Origin: Ancalomicrobiaceae bacterium S20
Lineage (GTDB): Bacteria > Pseudomonadota > Alphaproteobacteria > Rhizobiales > Ancalomicrobiaceae
Direction of reading: 5' to 3'
Assembly (NCBI GenBank): GCA_040269895.1
Contig: CP158568.1
Coordinates: 2,512,716-2,576,715 of the forward strand
Length of the DNA stretch: 64,000 nucleotides
In this document: in pieces, positions 8,429 through 17,821 of the stretch
How the letters are laid out: each line of letters starts with the position of its first letter
Position numbering within the stretch: the first letter of the stretch is position 1
Notes under the pieces: model-generated
What the model was told of the DNA's origin: nothing
Seen by the model: only the letters and a program-made list of their open reading frames with translations
Database searches by the model: none
Program-made: the position numbers and the translations under genes

Positions 8429-10288
8429 TCAGTGCTTGCGCTCGACCTGGGAGACGTCGCGCACCGCGCCCTTGGCGGCCGAGGTGGTCATCGCCGCGTA
8501 GGCGCGCAGCGCGGCCGAGACCTTGCGCGGGCGCTCCCGCGCCGGCTTCCAGGCGTCGATGCCTTTGGCCTCCATCGCGGCGCGGCGGGCGGCCAGGACA
8601 TCGTCGGCGACCAGCAGTTCGATCTTGCGGTTCGGGATGTCGATCAGGATGCGATCACCCTCCTCGACGAGGCCGATGGTGCCGCCCTCCGCCGCTTCCG
8701 GCGAGACGTGGCCGATCGACAGGCCCGAGGTGCCGCCCGAGAAACGGCCGTCGGTGACCAGCGCGCAGGCCTTCCCCAGGCCCTTCGACTTGATGTAGCT
8801 GGTCGGGTAGAGCATCTCCTGCATGCCGGGGCCGCCCTTCGGGCCCTCGTAGCGGATGAGCACCACGTCGCCGGCTTCGACCTTGCCGCCGAGGATGCCG
8901 CCGACCGCTGCGTCCTGGCTCTCGAACAGCTTCACCGGGCCCTCGAAGCGCAGGATCGAGGCATCGACGCCGGCCGTCTTCACGATGCAGCCGTCCTCGG
9001 CGAGGTTGCCGTAGAGCACGGCGAGGCCGCCGTCCTTGGAGAAGGCGTTGTCGACCGAGCGGATCACGCCCGACTTGCGATCGGTGTCGAGCTCTTCCCA
9101 GCGCGCGGCCTGGCTGAACGCGACTTCGGTACGCACACCGCCCGGCGCCGCCTTGTAGAACTCGCGCACGCTCTCGGCATTCGACCGCGTGATGTCCCAG
9201 CGCTCGATCGCCTGGGCGAGCGTCGGGGCATGGACGGTCTTGGCGTCGCCGGCGACGAGGCCGCCGCGGGCGAGCTCGCCGAGGATGCCGACGATGCCGC
9301 CGGCGCGGTGGACGTCCTCCATGTGCACGTCCGCCACGGCCGGGGCGACCTTGCACAGCACCGGCACACGACGCGACAGCCGGTCGATGTCGGCCATGGT
9401 GAAGTTCACGCCGGCCTCGTGGGCGGCGGCGAGCAGATGCAGCACGGTGTTGGTCGAGCCGCCCATGGCGATGTCGAGCGTCATCGCGTTCTCGAACGCT
9501 TCAAAGGTCGCGATCGCGCGCGGCAGAACACTGGCGTCGTCCTGCTCGTAATAGCGCTTGGCGAGGTCGACGATCAGATGGCCGGCCTCGACGAACAGGC
9601 GCTGGCGATCGGCGTGGGTGGCGAGCGTCGAGCCGTTGCCGGGCAGCGACAGACCGAGCGCCTCGGTCAGGCAGTTCATCGAATTGGCCGTGAACATGCC
9701 CGAGCACGAGCCGCAGGTCGGGCAGGACGCCTTCTCGATCGCGTCGACCTCGTCATCGGAATAGCTGTCGTCGGCGGCGGCGACCATGGCGTCGACGAGG
9801 TCGAGCGCCTTGATCTTGCCGCGCAGGTTGACCTTGCCGGCCTCCATCGGGCCGCCCGAGACGAACACGGTCGGGATGTTGATGCGCAGCGCCGCCATCA
9901 GCATGCCGGGGGTGATCTTGTCGCAGTTCGAGATGCAGACCATGGCGTCGGCGCAGTGCGCATTGACCATGTACTCGACGCTGTCGGCGATCAGGTCGCG
10001 CGAGGGCAGCGAATAGAGCATGCCGTCGTGGCCCATCGCGATGCCGTCGTCGACGGCGATCGTGTTGAACTCCTTGGCGACACCGCCGGCCTTCTCGATC
10101 TCGCGCGCGACGAGCTGGCCGAGGTCCTTCAGATGGACGTGGCCGGGCACGAACTGCGTGAAGGAGTTGACCACCGCGATGATCGGCTTGCCGAAATCGC
10201 CGTCCTTCATGCCGGTCGCGCGCCAGAGGCCGCGGGCGCCGGCCATGTTGCGGCCGTGGGTGGTGGTACGGGAGCGGTAAGCGGGCAT
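8429..10288 (-). CDS. ilvD: dihydroxy-acid dehydratase
   Basis: A 619-residue IlvD/Edd family enzyme catalysing dehydration of 2,3-dihydroxy-isovalerate and 2,3-dihydroxy-3-methylvalerate, the third common step of valine and isoleucine synthesis. Iron-sulfur ligands are seen in CDKITPGM and in [16 protein letters not shown]. Length equals the E. coli-type enzyme. The start at 10288 ([20 protein letters not shown]) matches the family N-terminus and has GAGGAA upstream; the open frame extends further but without homology. It stands alone, convergent with the permease and divergent from the helicase. The isoleucine-pathway gene cimA lies 21 kb away. Confidence 0.97.
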   Translation of the reverse strand: MPAYRSRTTTHGRNMAGARGLWRATGMKDGDFGKPIIAVVNSFTQFVPGHVHLKDLGQLVAREIEKAGGVAKEFNTIAVDDGIAMGHDGMLYSLPSRDLIADSVEYMVNAHCADAMVCISNCDKITPGMLMAALRINIPTVFVSGGPMEAGKVNLRGKIKALDLVDAMVAAADDSYSDDEVDAIEKASCPTCGSCSGMFTANSMNCLTEALGLSLPGNGSTLATHADRQRLFVEAGHLIVDLAKRYYEQDDASVLPRAIATFEAFENAMTLDIAMGGSTNTVLHLLAAAHEAGVNFTMADIDRLSRRVPVLCKVAPAVADVHMEDVHRAGGIVGILGELARGGLVAGDAKTVHAPTLAQAIERWDITRSNAESVREFYKAAPGGVRTEVAFSQAARWEELDTDRKSGVIRSVDNAFSKDGGLAVLYGNLAEDGCIVKTAGVDASILRFEGPVKLFESQDAAVGGILGGKVEAGDVVLIRYEGPKGGPGMQEMLYPTSYIKSKGLGKACALVTDGRFSGGTSGLSIGHVSPEAAEGGTIGLVEEGDRILIDIPNRKIELLVADDVLAARRAAMEAKGIDAWKPARERPRKVSAALRAYAAMTTSAAKGAVRDVSQVERKH

Positions 10289-10587
10289 CGGTCGTTCCTC
10301 GGGCGCGGCGGCCGAAAGCCGCTCGTTCTTTCGCGTGGATGTCACATAGCGTCTTGGCGGCACAATGGCGAGGGGGAAGGCCGCGGGAGCGGCCATGTCG
10401 CAGCGCGGGGGCGAGGACGGGCCGCGGCGCAATTGTTGCTCTTTTGTTCTCAATCTGCGAGAGTAACACCGTCTGCCGGCGTGGCCCGTGGGAATCGGCT
10501 AGGGTCGCCCGGCATCGGCGGGCGATCCGGCTTCGGGCACCTGCAATGAACGCGGCAAGGACGACGGCAGCAAGAGAACCCTCGAGA
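10289..10587. other. divergent promoter region, ilvD / helicase
   Basis: No gene is supported. The AT-richer core (about 10430-10465) between the divergent ilvD and helicase genes probably carries their promoters. I see no leader peptide or attenuator for ilvD. Confidence 0.5.
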
Positions 10588-11706
10588 ATGGATTGGTCGA
10601 CGGAACAGGATGCGGCGCTCGTGTCGATCGCGCGCTGGCTGAAGGAGAAACCGGCCGACAAGCAGGTCTTCCGGCTGTTCGGCTTCGCCGGCACCGGCAA
10701 GACCACGCTGGCGCGGCATCTCGCGGCCGGCATCGACGGCGACGTCTGCTTCGGCGCCTTCACCGGCAAGGCGGCGCTGGTCATGCGCCAGAAGGGCTGC
10801 GACGGCGCCTCGACCATCCATTCGATGATCTACCGGCCGAAGCGCAAGAGCGAGGACGACGAGGGCGAGGACGAGGAGAGCTTCTCCTTCGCGATCAACC
10901 GGCATTCCGACGTCTCGAAAGCGTCGCTGATCGTCATCGACGAGTGCTCGATGGTGGACGAGGAGCTCGGCAAGGACCTGCTGTCGTTCGGCAAGCCGAC
11001 GCTGGTGCTCGGCGACCCGGCGCAGCTGCCGCCGGTCAAGGGCGGCGGCTTCTTCACCGACGCCGAACCGGACGTGATGCTGACGCAGGTCCACCGGCAG
11101 GCGGCCGACAATCCGATCGTGCGCATGTCGATGGAGATCCGCGCTGGCGGTACGCTCGACTATGGCAGCTATGGCGAGAGCCGCGTCATCCGCCGCAAGG
11201 AGATCGACGCCGAGCGGATTCTCGGCGCCGATCAGGTGCTGGTCGGCCTGAACAAGACCCGCAAGGCCTACAACACCCGGATCCGCGAGCTGCGCGGCTA
11301 TACCAACCCCACGCCGGAAGTCGGCGAGAAGCTGGTCTGCCTGCGCAACGACAAGACGCGCGGCCTGCAGAACGGCGGCATCTTCCGGGTCACGCGCGTC
11401 AAGGATCCGAAGAGCGGCTTCCTGAAGTTCGACGTGCAGCCGGACGAAGTGCTCGAGAAGTCGCGCATCCATGTCTCGGTCCTGCCGGCCTTCTTCGAAG
11501 GTGGCGAGGAGGCGTTGCCGTTCCAGCTGAAGCGCAAGTCGGACGAATTCGACTATGGCTATGCGATGACCGTGCACAAGGCGCAAGGATCTCAGTGGGA
11601 CGACCTGGTGCTGTTCGACGAGAGCTTTGCTTTCCGCGAACATAGATCGCGCTGGCTCTACACGGGCGTCACGCGGGCGGCCGAGCGTATCACCATCGTG
11701 ATGTGA
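10588..11706 (+). CDS. RecD-like superfamily 1 ATP-dependent DNA helicase
   Basis: A 372-residue SF1B helicase. Walker A is GFAGTGKTT (32-40), Walker B is IDECSMVDE, motif III is GDPAQLPPV, and the C-terminal UvrD_C_2 module contains the YAMTVHKAQGSQWDDLV motif of RecD proteins. It lacks the N-terminal RecB-interacting domain of RecD, so it is a compact stand-alone RecD-like 5'-3' helicase of unassigned repair role. The start at 10588 (MDWSTEQDAAL) fits the family; an in-frame ATG at 10546 would add fourteen residues with no evident ribosome-binding site. An acidic stretch (SEDDEGEDEES) interrupts the region before motif II. Confidence 0.85.
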   Translation: MDWSTEQDAALVSIARWLKEKPADKQVFRLFGFAGTGKTTLARHLAAGIDGDVCFGAFTGKAALVMRQKGCDGASTIHSMIYRPKRKSEDDEGEDEESFSFAINRHSDVSKASLIVIDECSMVDEELGKDLLSFGKPTLVLGDPAQLPPVKGGGFFTDAEPDVMLTQVHRQAADNPIVRMSMEIRAGGTLDYGSYGESRVIRRKEIDAERILGADQVLVGLNKTRKAYNTRIRELRGYTNPTPEVGEKLVCLRNDKTRGLQNGGIFRVTRVKDPKSGFLKFDVQPDEVLEKSRIHVSVLPAFFEGGEEALPFQLKRKSDEFDYGYAMTVHKAQGSQWDDLVLFDESFAFREHRSRWLYTGVTRAAERITIVM

Positions 11707-11730
11707 CCACGCCCCGCACGGCATTTGCGC

Positions 11731-11757
11731 GTGCTGCAGCGCACAGCACGGTATACT
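11731..11757 (+). promoter_or_regulatory. inverted repeat next to a -10-like hexamer upstream of the chemoreceptor
   Basis: GTGCTG (11731-11736) and CAGCAC (11744-11749) form an inverted repeat that ends two bases before TATACT (11752-11757), a good -10 hexamer. It may be the chemoreceptor promoter with an operator. No well-spaced -35 is evident. Confidence 0.3.
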
Positions 11758-11859
11758 GGAATTCTACAATTTTATCAGACAACTCGACCAACCGGATCTT
11801 AACCTTCGCCTTCTAGGGTTCGCGATGGTGGTGTGTGTTCCCTCGCTGGGGCGGTCTGA

Positions 11860-13545
11860 ATGTTCGCGAGAGTCGGCGGTCGTATGAAGCTCGGCATGCG
11901 GTTCATCCTGGTGATCGGGGTGGCCATGGCGCTGATGGGCGCCGGCACGCTGTTCGCCGCCTATCAGTTCCGCAACGCGATCTTCGAGGCCAAGGACGGC
12001 CAGGCGCGCAGCATCGCCGAGGCGGCCTCCGCCGTGGTGGCGCGCGTCCGGGCCGACGCCCAGGCCGCCGGCATCCCCGAGGCGGAAGCGAAGCGCCAGG
12101 CGCTCGCGGCGATCGGCGCTATGACCTTCGGCGGCGACAACTACGTCTTCGTGTTCGACTACGACGGCGTGGCGCTCGCCTGGGGCAAGAACCTCGACAA
12201 GATCGGCAAGAACCAGATCGCCGCGCTGGACGGCAACGGCAAGGCCTATCTGAAGGCGCTGATCGAGCGCGCCCGGGCCGGCGGCGGCTTCGAAAGCTAT
12301 GCGGTCGAGGTGCCGGGCAAGGGCCGGCTCGCCAAAACCAGCTTCGTGATCGGCGACGGCACCTGGAAATGGGCGATCGGCAGCGGCGTCTACACCGGCG
12401 AGGTCGACGTCATGGTGCTCTGGACGCTGGTGGTCATCGCCGCCGCCTGCGTTCCCTGCCTTGCGGCCTTCCTGGCCCTCGCCTATGCGCTGTCGTCGGG
12501 CGTGACGCGGCCGCTTGCGGCACTCGACCGCTCGATCGGCCGCATGGCCGGCGGCGAGCTCGCGACCGATGTCCCCGGCACCGACCGTCAGGACGAGGTC
12601 GGTGGTATCGCGCGGGCCGTCGAAGTGTTCCGCCAGAAGCTGATCGAGCGCGACGAGCTGAAGCGCGAGGAGGAGCGCCGCGCGGCCGAGCGGCAGGCGC
12701 AGGCCGCGCAGATGGCCGCGGCGATCGAGCGGTTCCGGCACGAAGCCGATGCCGTGCTCGGCTTCGTGCGCCAGACCTCGTCCGAGATGGCCTCGACGGC
12801 GGCCGAACTGACCCAGGTCGCCGACCACAATCGCGCTTCGGCCGGCGCGGCTGAGGAACAGTCGGCGCGCGACGCCGAGAATGTCAGCGCCGTCGCCGGC
12901 GCGACCGAGGAGCTCTCGGCCACGGTTCGCGAAGTCGGCGAACAGATCCATCAAGCCGGCCGGACCACGGCCGAAGGCGCCGAGCTCGGCCGGCAGGCGC
13001 GCGGCAGCGTCGAGGCGCTGGCCCAGAGCGCCGAACGGATCGGCGCGATCGTCGACCTGATCCGCGCCATCGCCGACCAGACCAATCTGCTCGCGCTCAA
13101 TGCCACGATCGAAGCGGCACGGGCGGGAGAGGCCGGCCGCGGCTTCGCCATCGTCGCCTCCGAGGTGAAGGCGCTCGCGACCCAGACCACCAAGGCGACC
13201 GAGGAGATCGCCGCCAACGTCACCGCGATCCAGGAGGCGACACGCGAGGCGGTCGGCCAGATCGCCACGGTGACGGAGACGCTCGGCCAGATCGAGCAGG
13301 CCTCCACCGCGATCGCGGGCGCGGTCGAGGAACAAGCGGTGACGACCGGCGAGATCTCCGCGCGCGCCTCCGATGTCGCGCGTGGCACCGCCGATCTCAG
13401 CTCGATGATCGGCGAGGTCAGCTCGTCGGCGACCGAGACGACCAGCATGGCGCGCAAGGTCGCGGAAGTGGCCGGCAGCCTGCGCGAGGCGGCGCACCGG
13501 CTCGACGGCCGCATCCAGGAGTTCCTGAAGGACGTCGCCGCCTGA
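11860..13545 (+). CDS. methyl-accepting chemotaxis protein with Cache sensor and HAMP
   Basis: A 561-residue transmembrane chemoreceptor: first membrane helix at about 12-35, a single Cache domain (sCache_2, with the [17 protein letters not shown] signature) in the periplasm, second membrane helix at about 188-210, HAMP to about 265, then the signalling coiled coil with the hairpin tip [25 protein letters not shown]. Cache_2 domains of this kind often bind small organic acids; the ligand here is unknown. The C-terminus has no CheR-tethering pentapeptide. An ATG at 11884 (MKLGMRF) is an equally plausible start. The gene is monocistronic and closed by the hairpin at 13628-13661. Confidence 0.9.
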   Translation: MFARVGGRMKLGMRFILVIGVAMALMGAGTLFAAYQFRNAIFEAKDGQARSIAEAASAVVARVRADAQAAGIPEAEAKRQALAAIGAMTFGGDNYVFVFDYDGVALAWGKNLDKIGKNQIAALDGNGKAYLKALIERARAGGGFESYAVEVPGKGRLAKTSFVIGDGTWKWAIGSGVYTGEVDVMVLWTLVVIAAACVPCLAAFLALAYALSSGVTRPLAALDRSIGRMAGGELATDVPGTDRQDEVGGIARAVEVFRQKLIERDELKREEERRAAERQAQAAQMAAAIERFRHEADAVLGFVRQTSSEMASTAAELTQVADHNRASAGAAEEQSARDAENVSAVAGATEELSATVREVGEQIHQAGRTTAEGAELGRQARGSVEALAQSAERIGAIVDLIRAIADQTNLLALNATIEAARAGEAGRGFAIVASEVKALATQTTKATEEIAANVTAIQEATREAVGQIATVTETLGQIEQASTAIAGAVEEQAVTTGEISARASDVARGTADLSSMIGEVSSSATETTSMARKVAEVAGSLREAAHRLDGRIQEFLKDVAA

Positions 13546-13627
13546 CGCTGCCAAACCGCAGCCTGTCTCCGCCGCGGAGCCCGGCGCTCCTTCATCGCCA
13601 GACGAAAGTTCGCACGCGAGAGTCGAA

Positions 13628-13661
13628 AAAGGCCCGCAAGCCGTTCGGATTGCGGGCCTTT
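13628..13661. terminator. bidirectional rho-independent terminator
   Basis: AAAGGCCCGCAA (13628-13639) pairs perfectly with TTGCGGGCCTTT (13650-13661) around a ten-base loop. A-run and T-run flanks make it usable in both directions, as expected between the convergent chemoreceptor and deacetylase genes. Confidence 0.85.
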
Positions 13662-13701
13662 GTCATGCGCGAACGGCTTCGCGCGAGATGCGAGATGAAG
13701 C

Positions 13702-14613
13702 TCAGGCCGGCTTGTGGTGGGCGTGCCAGTGCCAGGCGATGTCGATCCGGCGCGGGCACCAGACATGCTCGTGCGAGAGCACGTAGTCGACGAAGCGCTG
13801 CAGCGCGGCGAGACGCCCCGGCCGACCAACGAGCCGGCAGTGCAGGCCGATCGACAGCATCTTCGCGCCGGTCTCGCCCTCGGCATAGAGCACGTCGAAA
13901 CTGTCCTTCAGGTAGTTGAAGAACTGGTCGCCGGCATTGAAGCCCTGCGGTGTCGCGAAGCGCATGTCGTTGCTGTCGAGCGTGTAGGGAATGACGAGGT
14001 GCGGGCTCGCGGTGCCGTCGACCCAATAGGGCAGATCGTCGGCGTAGCTGTCGGAATCGTAGAGGAAGCCGCCCTCCTCGATCACCAGCTTGCGCGTGTG
14101 CTCTGAGGCCCGGCCCGTGTACCAGCCGAGCGGGCGCGACCCGGTCACCTCGGTATGGATGCGGATCGCCTCGGCCATGTGCCGGCGCTCCTCCTCCTCG
14201 GTGAAGTCCTTGTATTCGATCCACTTGAGGCCGTGGCTGGCGATCTCCCAGTCGGCCTCCTTCATGGCGGCGACCGCGTCCGGATTGCGCTGCAGCGCCG
14301 TCGCGACCCCGTAGACCGTGACCGGGACGGCGCGCGAGGTGAACAGCCGCCACAGGCGCCAGAAGCCGGCGCGCGAGCCGTATTCGTAGATCGACTCCAT
14401 GTTCATGTGGCGCTGGCCCGGCCAGGCCTGCGCGCCGACGATCTCCGACAGGAACGCTTCCGAGGCCGCGTCGCCATGGAGGATGCAGTTCTCGCCGCCC
14501 TCCTCGTAGTTGATGACGAACTGCACCGCGATGCGCGCGCCGCCCGGCCAGCGCGGATCGGGCGGATTACGCCCGTAGCCGATCAGGTCGCGCGGATAGG
14601 TCGGATCAGCCAT
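13702..14613 (-). CDS. puuE: polysaccharide deacetylase family protein, allantoinase PuuE-like
   Basis: A 303-residue NodB-fold hydrolase. The N-terminus (YPRDLIGYGRNPPDPRWPGGARIAVQFVINYEEGGE), the tract HGLKWIEYKDF and the C-terminal HEHVWCPRRIDIAWHW closely follow the metal-independent allantoinase PuuE, which opens the allantoin ring to allantoate in purine catabolism. The position of the family's conserved SHG..W motif is visible (ASHGLKW). The start at 14613 (MADPTYPRDL) is chosen by homology. No other ureide or urate genes are nearby, so a different cyclic amide substrate cannot be excluded. The symbol rests on overall similarity. Confidence 0.75.
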   Translation of the reverse strand: MADPTYPRDLIGYGRNPPDPRWPGGARIAVQFVINYEEGGENCILHGDAASEAFLSEIVGAQAWPGQRHMNMESIYEYGSRAGFWRLWRLFTSRAVPVTVYGVATALQRNPDAVAAMKEADWEIASHGLKWIEYKDFTEEEERRHMAEAIRIHTEVTGSRPLGWYTGRASEHTRKLVIEEGGFLYDSDSYADDLPYWVDGTASPHLVIPYTLDSNDMRFATPQGFNAGDQFFNYLKDSFDVLYAEGETGAKMLSIGLHCRLVGRPGRLAALQRFVDYVLSHEHVWCPRRIDIAWHWHAHHKPA

Positions 14614-14862
14614 CGCGTTCGTCCTCGTCGCAAGGCGACCGCGCGGCGGTCGCGTTGGGGGCAGCGCCTGCGGCCACCACGAGGCGACGCGCGAAAGCAC
14701 ATTCGAGGAGGCTGATACTCCGATTCAGCTCGAACGAACACCGCCTTCACGAAGCGATTCAGAGCGAGCGGGATTCCATCGGCTTCGCAAGGGCTTACAC
14801 CGTCCCCCTACTGCGCCGGATCGTGTCGCTCACGTGGTGATTCCGGAGCTTCGCACAGCGAT

Positions 14863-15192
14863 TCACCCGCGCGCGACGCGGACCCGGGCGAGCGTGGGCT
14901 CGCGGGTGCCGCTCGGCGGATCGTCGTCATCGTCGCGCGGCAGGGTCATGATCGCCGCCCCCATCGCGACGCTGCACATGGTGACGAGGAAGCCGAACAG
15001 CAGCAGCAGCACCGGGATCCAGGGCTCGTCGGAGGTCAGGATCAGCGTGCGCAGGTGCGCGGTGTCGGTGGCTATGACCAGCACAACCAACATAGCTGCG
15101 ACAGCAGCGCCGATCGCGGCGTTGATGGCGAGCAGTCGTAACAGCGGATCGGGGGCGCGGCGACGAGAGGGTGAGGACGGAGGCTCGATCAT
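14863..15192 (-). CDS. hypothetical two-helix membrane protein
   Basis: A 109-residue protein with a proline/arginine-rich cytoplasmic start, two strongly hydrophobic segments (about 18-42 and 58-82) separated by a short polar loop, and an acidic DDDDD tract after the second helix. The pattern resembles small conserved inner-membrane proteins of unknown function widespread in Rhizobiales. No motif gives a function. It stands alone between the deacetylase gene and a long intergenic region, transcribed leftward. Confidence 0.6.
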   Translation of the reverse strand: MIEPPSSPSRRRAPDPLLRLLAINAAIGAAVAAMLVVLVIATDTAHLRTLILTSDEPWIPVLLLLFGFLVTMCSVAMGAAIMTLPRDDDDDPPSGTREPTLARVRVARG

Positions 15193-15699
15193 GGGTTCGG
15201 TTCCGGGTCCCGGCGTGGGGTGATCAACCGACCATCGTCACGCGTCGATTACAGATGCGCCCTCAACGTGGCTGCCGCCAAACGGTTCGGTCTGATCGGC
15301 GGACCGGCTCCGGTCGGCGACCGGAACCGCAGACGGAGCCACGGCGTTGCTCCGCTACCATGCTCGCTCTCCCACCATGCCCGATCCGCCGGGACCGCGC
15401 GCTCCGGATCTTTCCGGAGGCGGGGCCGGAAGACCGAAACTGGCGGAGATACCCGAATCGTCCGATCGTCATGCTTGGAGACAATCCAGACGTTGGCGGT
15501 CCTGACGGAGACCGATCGGGACGGGTGGCGATCGGGGCAAGCCCGAATAGGTGGCCCGCCCGCCACGGTTAACAAGGCGTTAAGGGTCGCGATCCAGAAT
15601 GGATCTCTGGGCGCGCCCGCCAGAGCGCGTACGGCAGGACAAGGCGGATCAACCGCCATGACGGAGAGCTTGCGTGTAGGACGAAACGAGGAGCGTGAC
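15193..15699. other. long intergenic region with CtrA-type box and small hairpins
   Basis: No gene is supported in these 507 bases. They contain two short hairpins (CCGGTC/GACCGG near 15310-15324 and CTCCGG/CCGGAG at 15402-15419) and the CtrA-like box listed separately. Part may be the 5' leader of the small gene at 15700. Confidence 0.5.
15569..15583 (+). promoter_or_regulatory. CtrA-type binding site TTAA-N7-TTAA
   Basis: TTAA (15569-15572), seven bases, TTAA (15580-15583) exactly fits the full CtrA recognition pattern of alphaproteobacteria, in a region of otherwise very high GC where such a match is rare by chance. It lies 117 bp before the small gene at 15700, which may be cell-cycle or motility regulated. 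Confidence 0.6.
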
Positions 15700-15903
15700 A
15701 TGCGCGGAAATGCCGAGGCCGGACGAACCGTCTCCCATCCCCTCGCGGGATCCGAACTCGAGTTTTCGATCGCCGAGATGCGCGCCCTGCTCGCCCGCAC
15801 GCGACCCGCCAGCGACGCCGAAGCGCTCCGCGCGCTGCGCCATGCCTTCCCCGCCGCCACGCTCGAACAGCGCGTCGCCGCCATGAGCGGCCGAGCGCGC
15901 TGA
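15700..15903 (+). CDS. small hypothetical protein, possibly CtrA-regulated
   Basis: A 67-residue protein beginning MRGNAEAGRTVSHPLAG, followed by helical sequence rich in Ala, Leu and Arg (FSIAEMRALLARTRPASDAEALRALRHAF). It has no membrane segment or cysteine. The start at 15700 is preferred to the in-frame ATG at 15658, because GAGGAG lies six bases upstream of 15700. I do not recognise the family. Similar short helical proteins downstream of CtrA sites occur in Rhizobiales, but that link is inference. It ends 25 bases before the convergent pssA gene. Confidence 0.55.
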   Translation: MRGNAEAGRTVSHPLAGSELEFSIAEMRALLARTRPASDAEALRALRHAFPAATLEQRVAAMSGRAR

Positions 15904-15928
15904 CCGCCGCGCACGGCCGGAAGAGGCG

Positions 15929-16803
15929 TCAGACGCCCTCGACCGGCCCGGTCGCCACCTCCTCGGTCGCCACCTGCCCGGTTGCCACCTGCTCGGTCGC
16001 TGCCGGCTGATGCGCGGCCTCGAGCCGCTTGAACAGTCGCCAGCCGAACGGGATGTAGCCGAGATAGATCACCGTCACGATCGACAGGATCGGCAGCGGA
16101 TAGGTCACGAGCGCCGCGATCACCAGCACGAAGACGATCGACATCGGGATCACCCGTTCGCGCGGGATGCGCGCGCCGATCTTCTTGCCGGAGAAGGTCG
16201 GGATGGTCGACACCATCATGAAGGCGATGAACACCATGTAGATCGCGACGATCACCGTGGTCGGGCGCCCCATCGGGAAAGTGACCCACTCCGAAAGGTA
16301 GAGCGGCAGCAGCACGGTGATGGCGCCGGCCGGGGCCGGCATGCCGGTGAAGAAGTTCGCGTGCCAGTCGGGCTTCGGCACGTCGCTCATCACATTGAAA
16401 CGGGCGAGGCGGAGCGCGCAGGCGATCGCATAGGCGAGGACCGCGAGCCAGCCGAAGGACGGCACGTCGCGCAGCGTCCAGATGTAGAGCAGGAGCCCCG
16501 GCACCACGCCGAAATTGACGAAGTCCGCCAGACTGTCGAGCTCGGCGCCGAAACGGGAGGTGCCCTTCAGCCAGCGCGCGACGCGGCCGTCGACCGCGTC
16601 GAGCAGCGCGGCGAGCACCACCGCGGCGATCGCCCACAGGAAGCGCCCCTCGAGCGCCATGCGGATCGCGGTCAGCCCGCGCAGAGCGCGAGCAGCGTGA
16701 CCATGTTGGGCAGCACCACCCGGAACGGGACCGAGCGGATGCGCCGGAAGCGGCGGCCGGTGCGGACGGACTGGTGATCGACGGGCGGGAACAGTTCGCT
16801 CAT
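15929..16803 (-). pseudogene. pssA: CDP-diacylglycerol--serine O-phosphatidyltransferase, frameshifted near the N-terminus
   Basis: Integral-membrane enzyme making phosphatidylserine from CDP-diacylglycerol and serine. The start MSELFPPVDHQSV at 16803 is read for 43 codons to a TGA at 16672-16674. One extra base in the C-run at 16676-16678 would join it to the rest (LTAIRMALEGRFLWA and onward), giving about 291 residues. The CDP-alcohol phosphotransferase motif DGRVARWLKGTSRFGAELDSL sits in the intact part, with several membrane helices after it. A degenerate repeat of the form V-A-T-E/G-x-V near the C-terminus is unusual. It lies 46 nt after psd on the same strand, the normal rhizobial psd-pssA pair. 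The gene should be essential, so an assembly error is the simplest reading. An internal ATG at 16660 could otherwise give a shortened protein. Confidence 0.85.
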
Positions 16804-16849
16804 GACGTCATCTCGGAAGCGCCGGCCGGGGCCCGGCCGGCGGCGGAAA

Positions 16850-17554
16850 TCAGCTCACCCGCATGATCAGGCTCGCCTGACCGGGCCGCGACAGGTCGGC
16901 GACCACCGTCTCGCCGGCGACCGTGGTCTGGCCGACCGCGACCAGCGGCACCGTGCCGGCCGGCAGGTAGACGTCGAGGCGCGAGCCGAAGCGGATCATG
17001 CCGAAGCGTTCACCGGGCTTCAGTTCCTCGCCCTCCTTCGACCAGCACACGATGCGGCGCGCGACCAGGCCAGCGATCTGCACGACCGCGATGTGCTGGT
17101 CGCCGGCGGCGATCACCAGGCCGTTGCGCTCGTTGTCGTCGCTGGCCTTGTCGAGTTCGGCGTTGAGGAACTTGCCCGGCTTGTAGGCGATACGCTCGAT
17201 GCGGCCGCCGACGGGCGCGCGGTTCACGTGGCAATTGAACACGTTCATGAAGATCGAGACGCGCATCAGCGCCTCGTCCGGCATGCCGAGCTCGCGCGGC
17301 GGCACGGCGGGGCCGACGTAGGAGACGCGGCCGTCGGCGGGCGCGACGACGAGCCCGTAGCCGATCGGCGTCACGCGCACCGGATCACGGAAGAACAGCA
17401 CGACCCAGAGCGTCAGGCCGAAGAAGATCCAGAACAGCGGCGGAAACAGCCAGGCGACGACCAGCGTCGCGGCGGCAGCGATGCCGATGAAGGGATAGCC
17501 TTCGCGGTTCACCGGCGGGATCGTCTTGGTGATCGTGTCGAGAAGTGAGGACAT
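16850..17554 (-). CDS. psd: phosphatidylserine decarboxylase proenzyme
   Basis: A 234-residue short-form (archaeal/rhizobial type) Psd converting phosphatidylserine to phosphatidylethanolamine at the inner membrane. Two hydrophobic stretches near residues 20-55 anchor it. The signature [16 protein letters not shown] and the self-cleavage site in [13 protein letters not shown] are visible; the serine of GS becomes the pyruvoyl group. The start at 17554 ([14 protein letters not shown]) matches family length; the frame is open further upstream without homology. It is the first gene of the psd-pssA operon and uses the product of pssA as its substrate. Confidence 0.95.
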   Translation of the reverse strand: MSSLLDTITKTIPPVNREGYPFIGIAAAATLVVAWLFPPLFWIFFGLTLWVVLFFRDPVRVTPIGYGLVVAPADGRVSYVGPAVPPRELGMPDEALMRVSIFMNVFNCHVNRAPVGGRIERIAYKPGKFLNAELDKASDDNERNGLVIAAGDQHIAVVQIAGLVARRIVCWSKEGEELKPGERFGMIRFGSRLDVYLPAGTVPLVAVGQTTVAGETVVADLSRPGQASLIMRVS

Positions 17555-17821
17555 GGGGCGCTCGGCACTCGTCTGTTGGGGCTCGGGATCCGGATCCCGC
17601 GGGCTCCGGCGTCGGCGGCCGCCTCGGACGGCGGCAGATCCCGCCTCGCCGCCGCGACAGGCGGCGGTCCGGCGAGGGCCGACGGTCACGAAGGGTCGAT
17701 CAAGACCCGTCCAGGCTCCAGGAGATGTCGCACGGATCGGCGCGGGAGAAAAGCACCCGCGTTTCGCGGATGCGAGAAAGCGTGCCCCGCGAAGACCGCC
17801 AGGGCACGCGCAAGGGCGCGT

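Noticed and set aside
8342-10549. Long plus-strand frame opposite ilvD
   Set aside because: Antisense shadow of ilvD with no domain similarity.
15220-15903. Extended 227-residue version of the small protein at 15700
   Set aside because: The added N-terminal part is non-conserved in appearance, spans the CtrA box, and the internal ATG at 15700 has a good ribosome-binding site.
15929-16660. A shortened pssA starting at the internal ATG 16660 as the true gene
   Set aside because: The upstream frame encodes the normal PssA N-terminus up to one missing base, so the full-length frameshifted gene is the better model.
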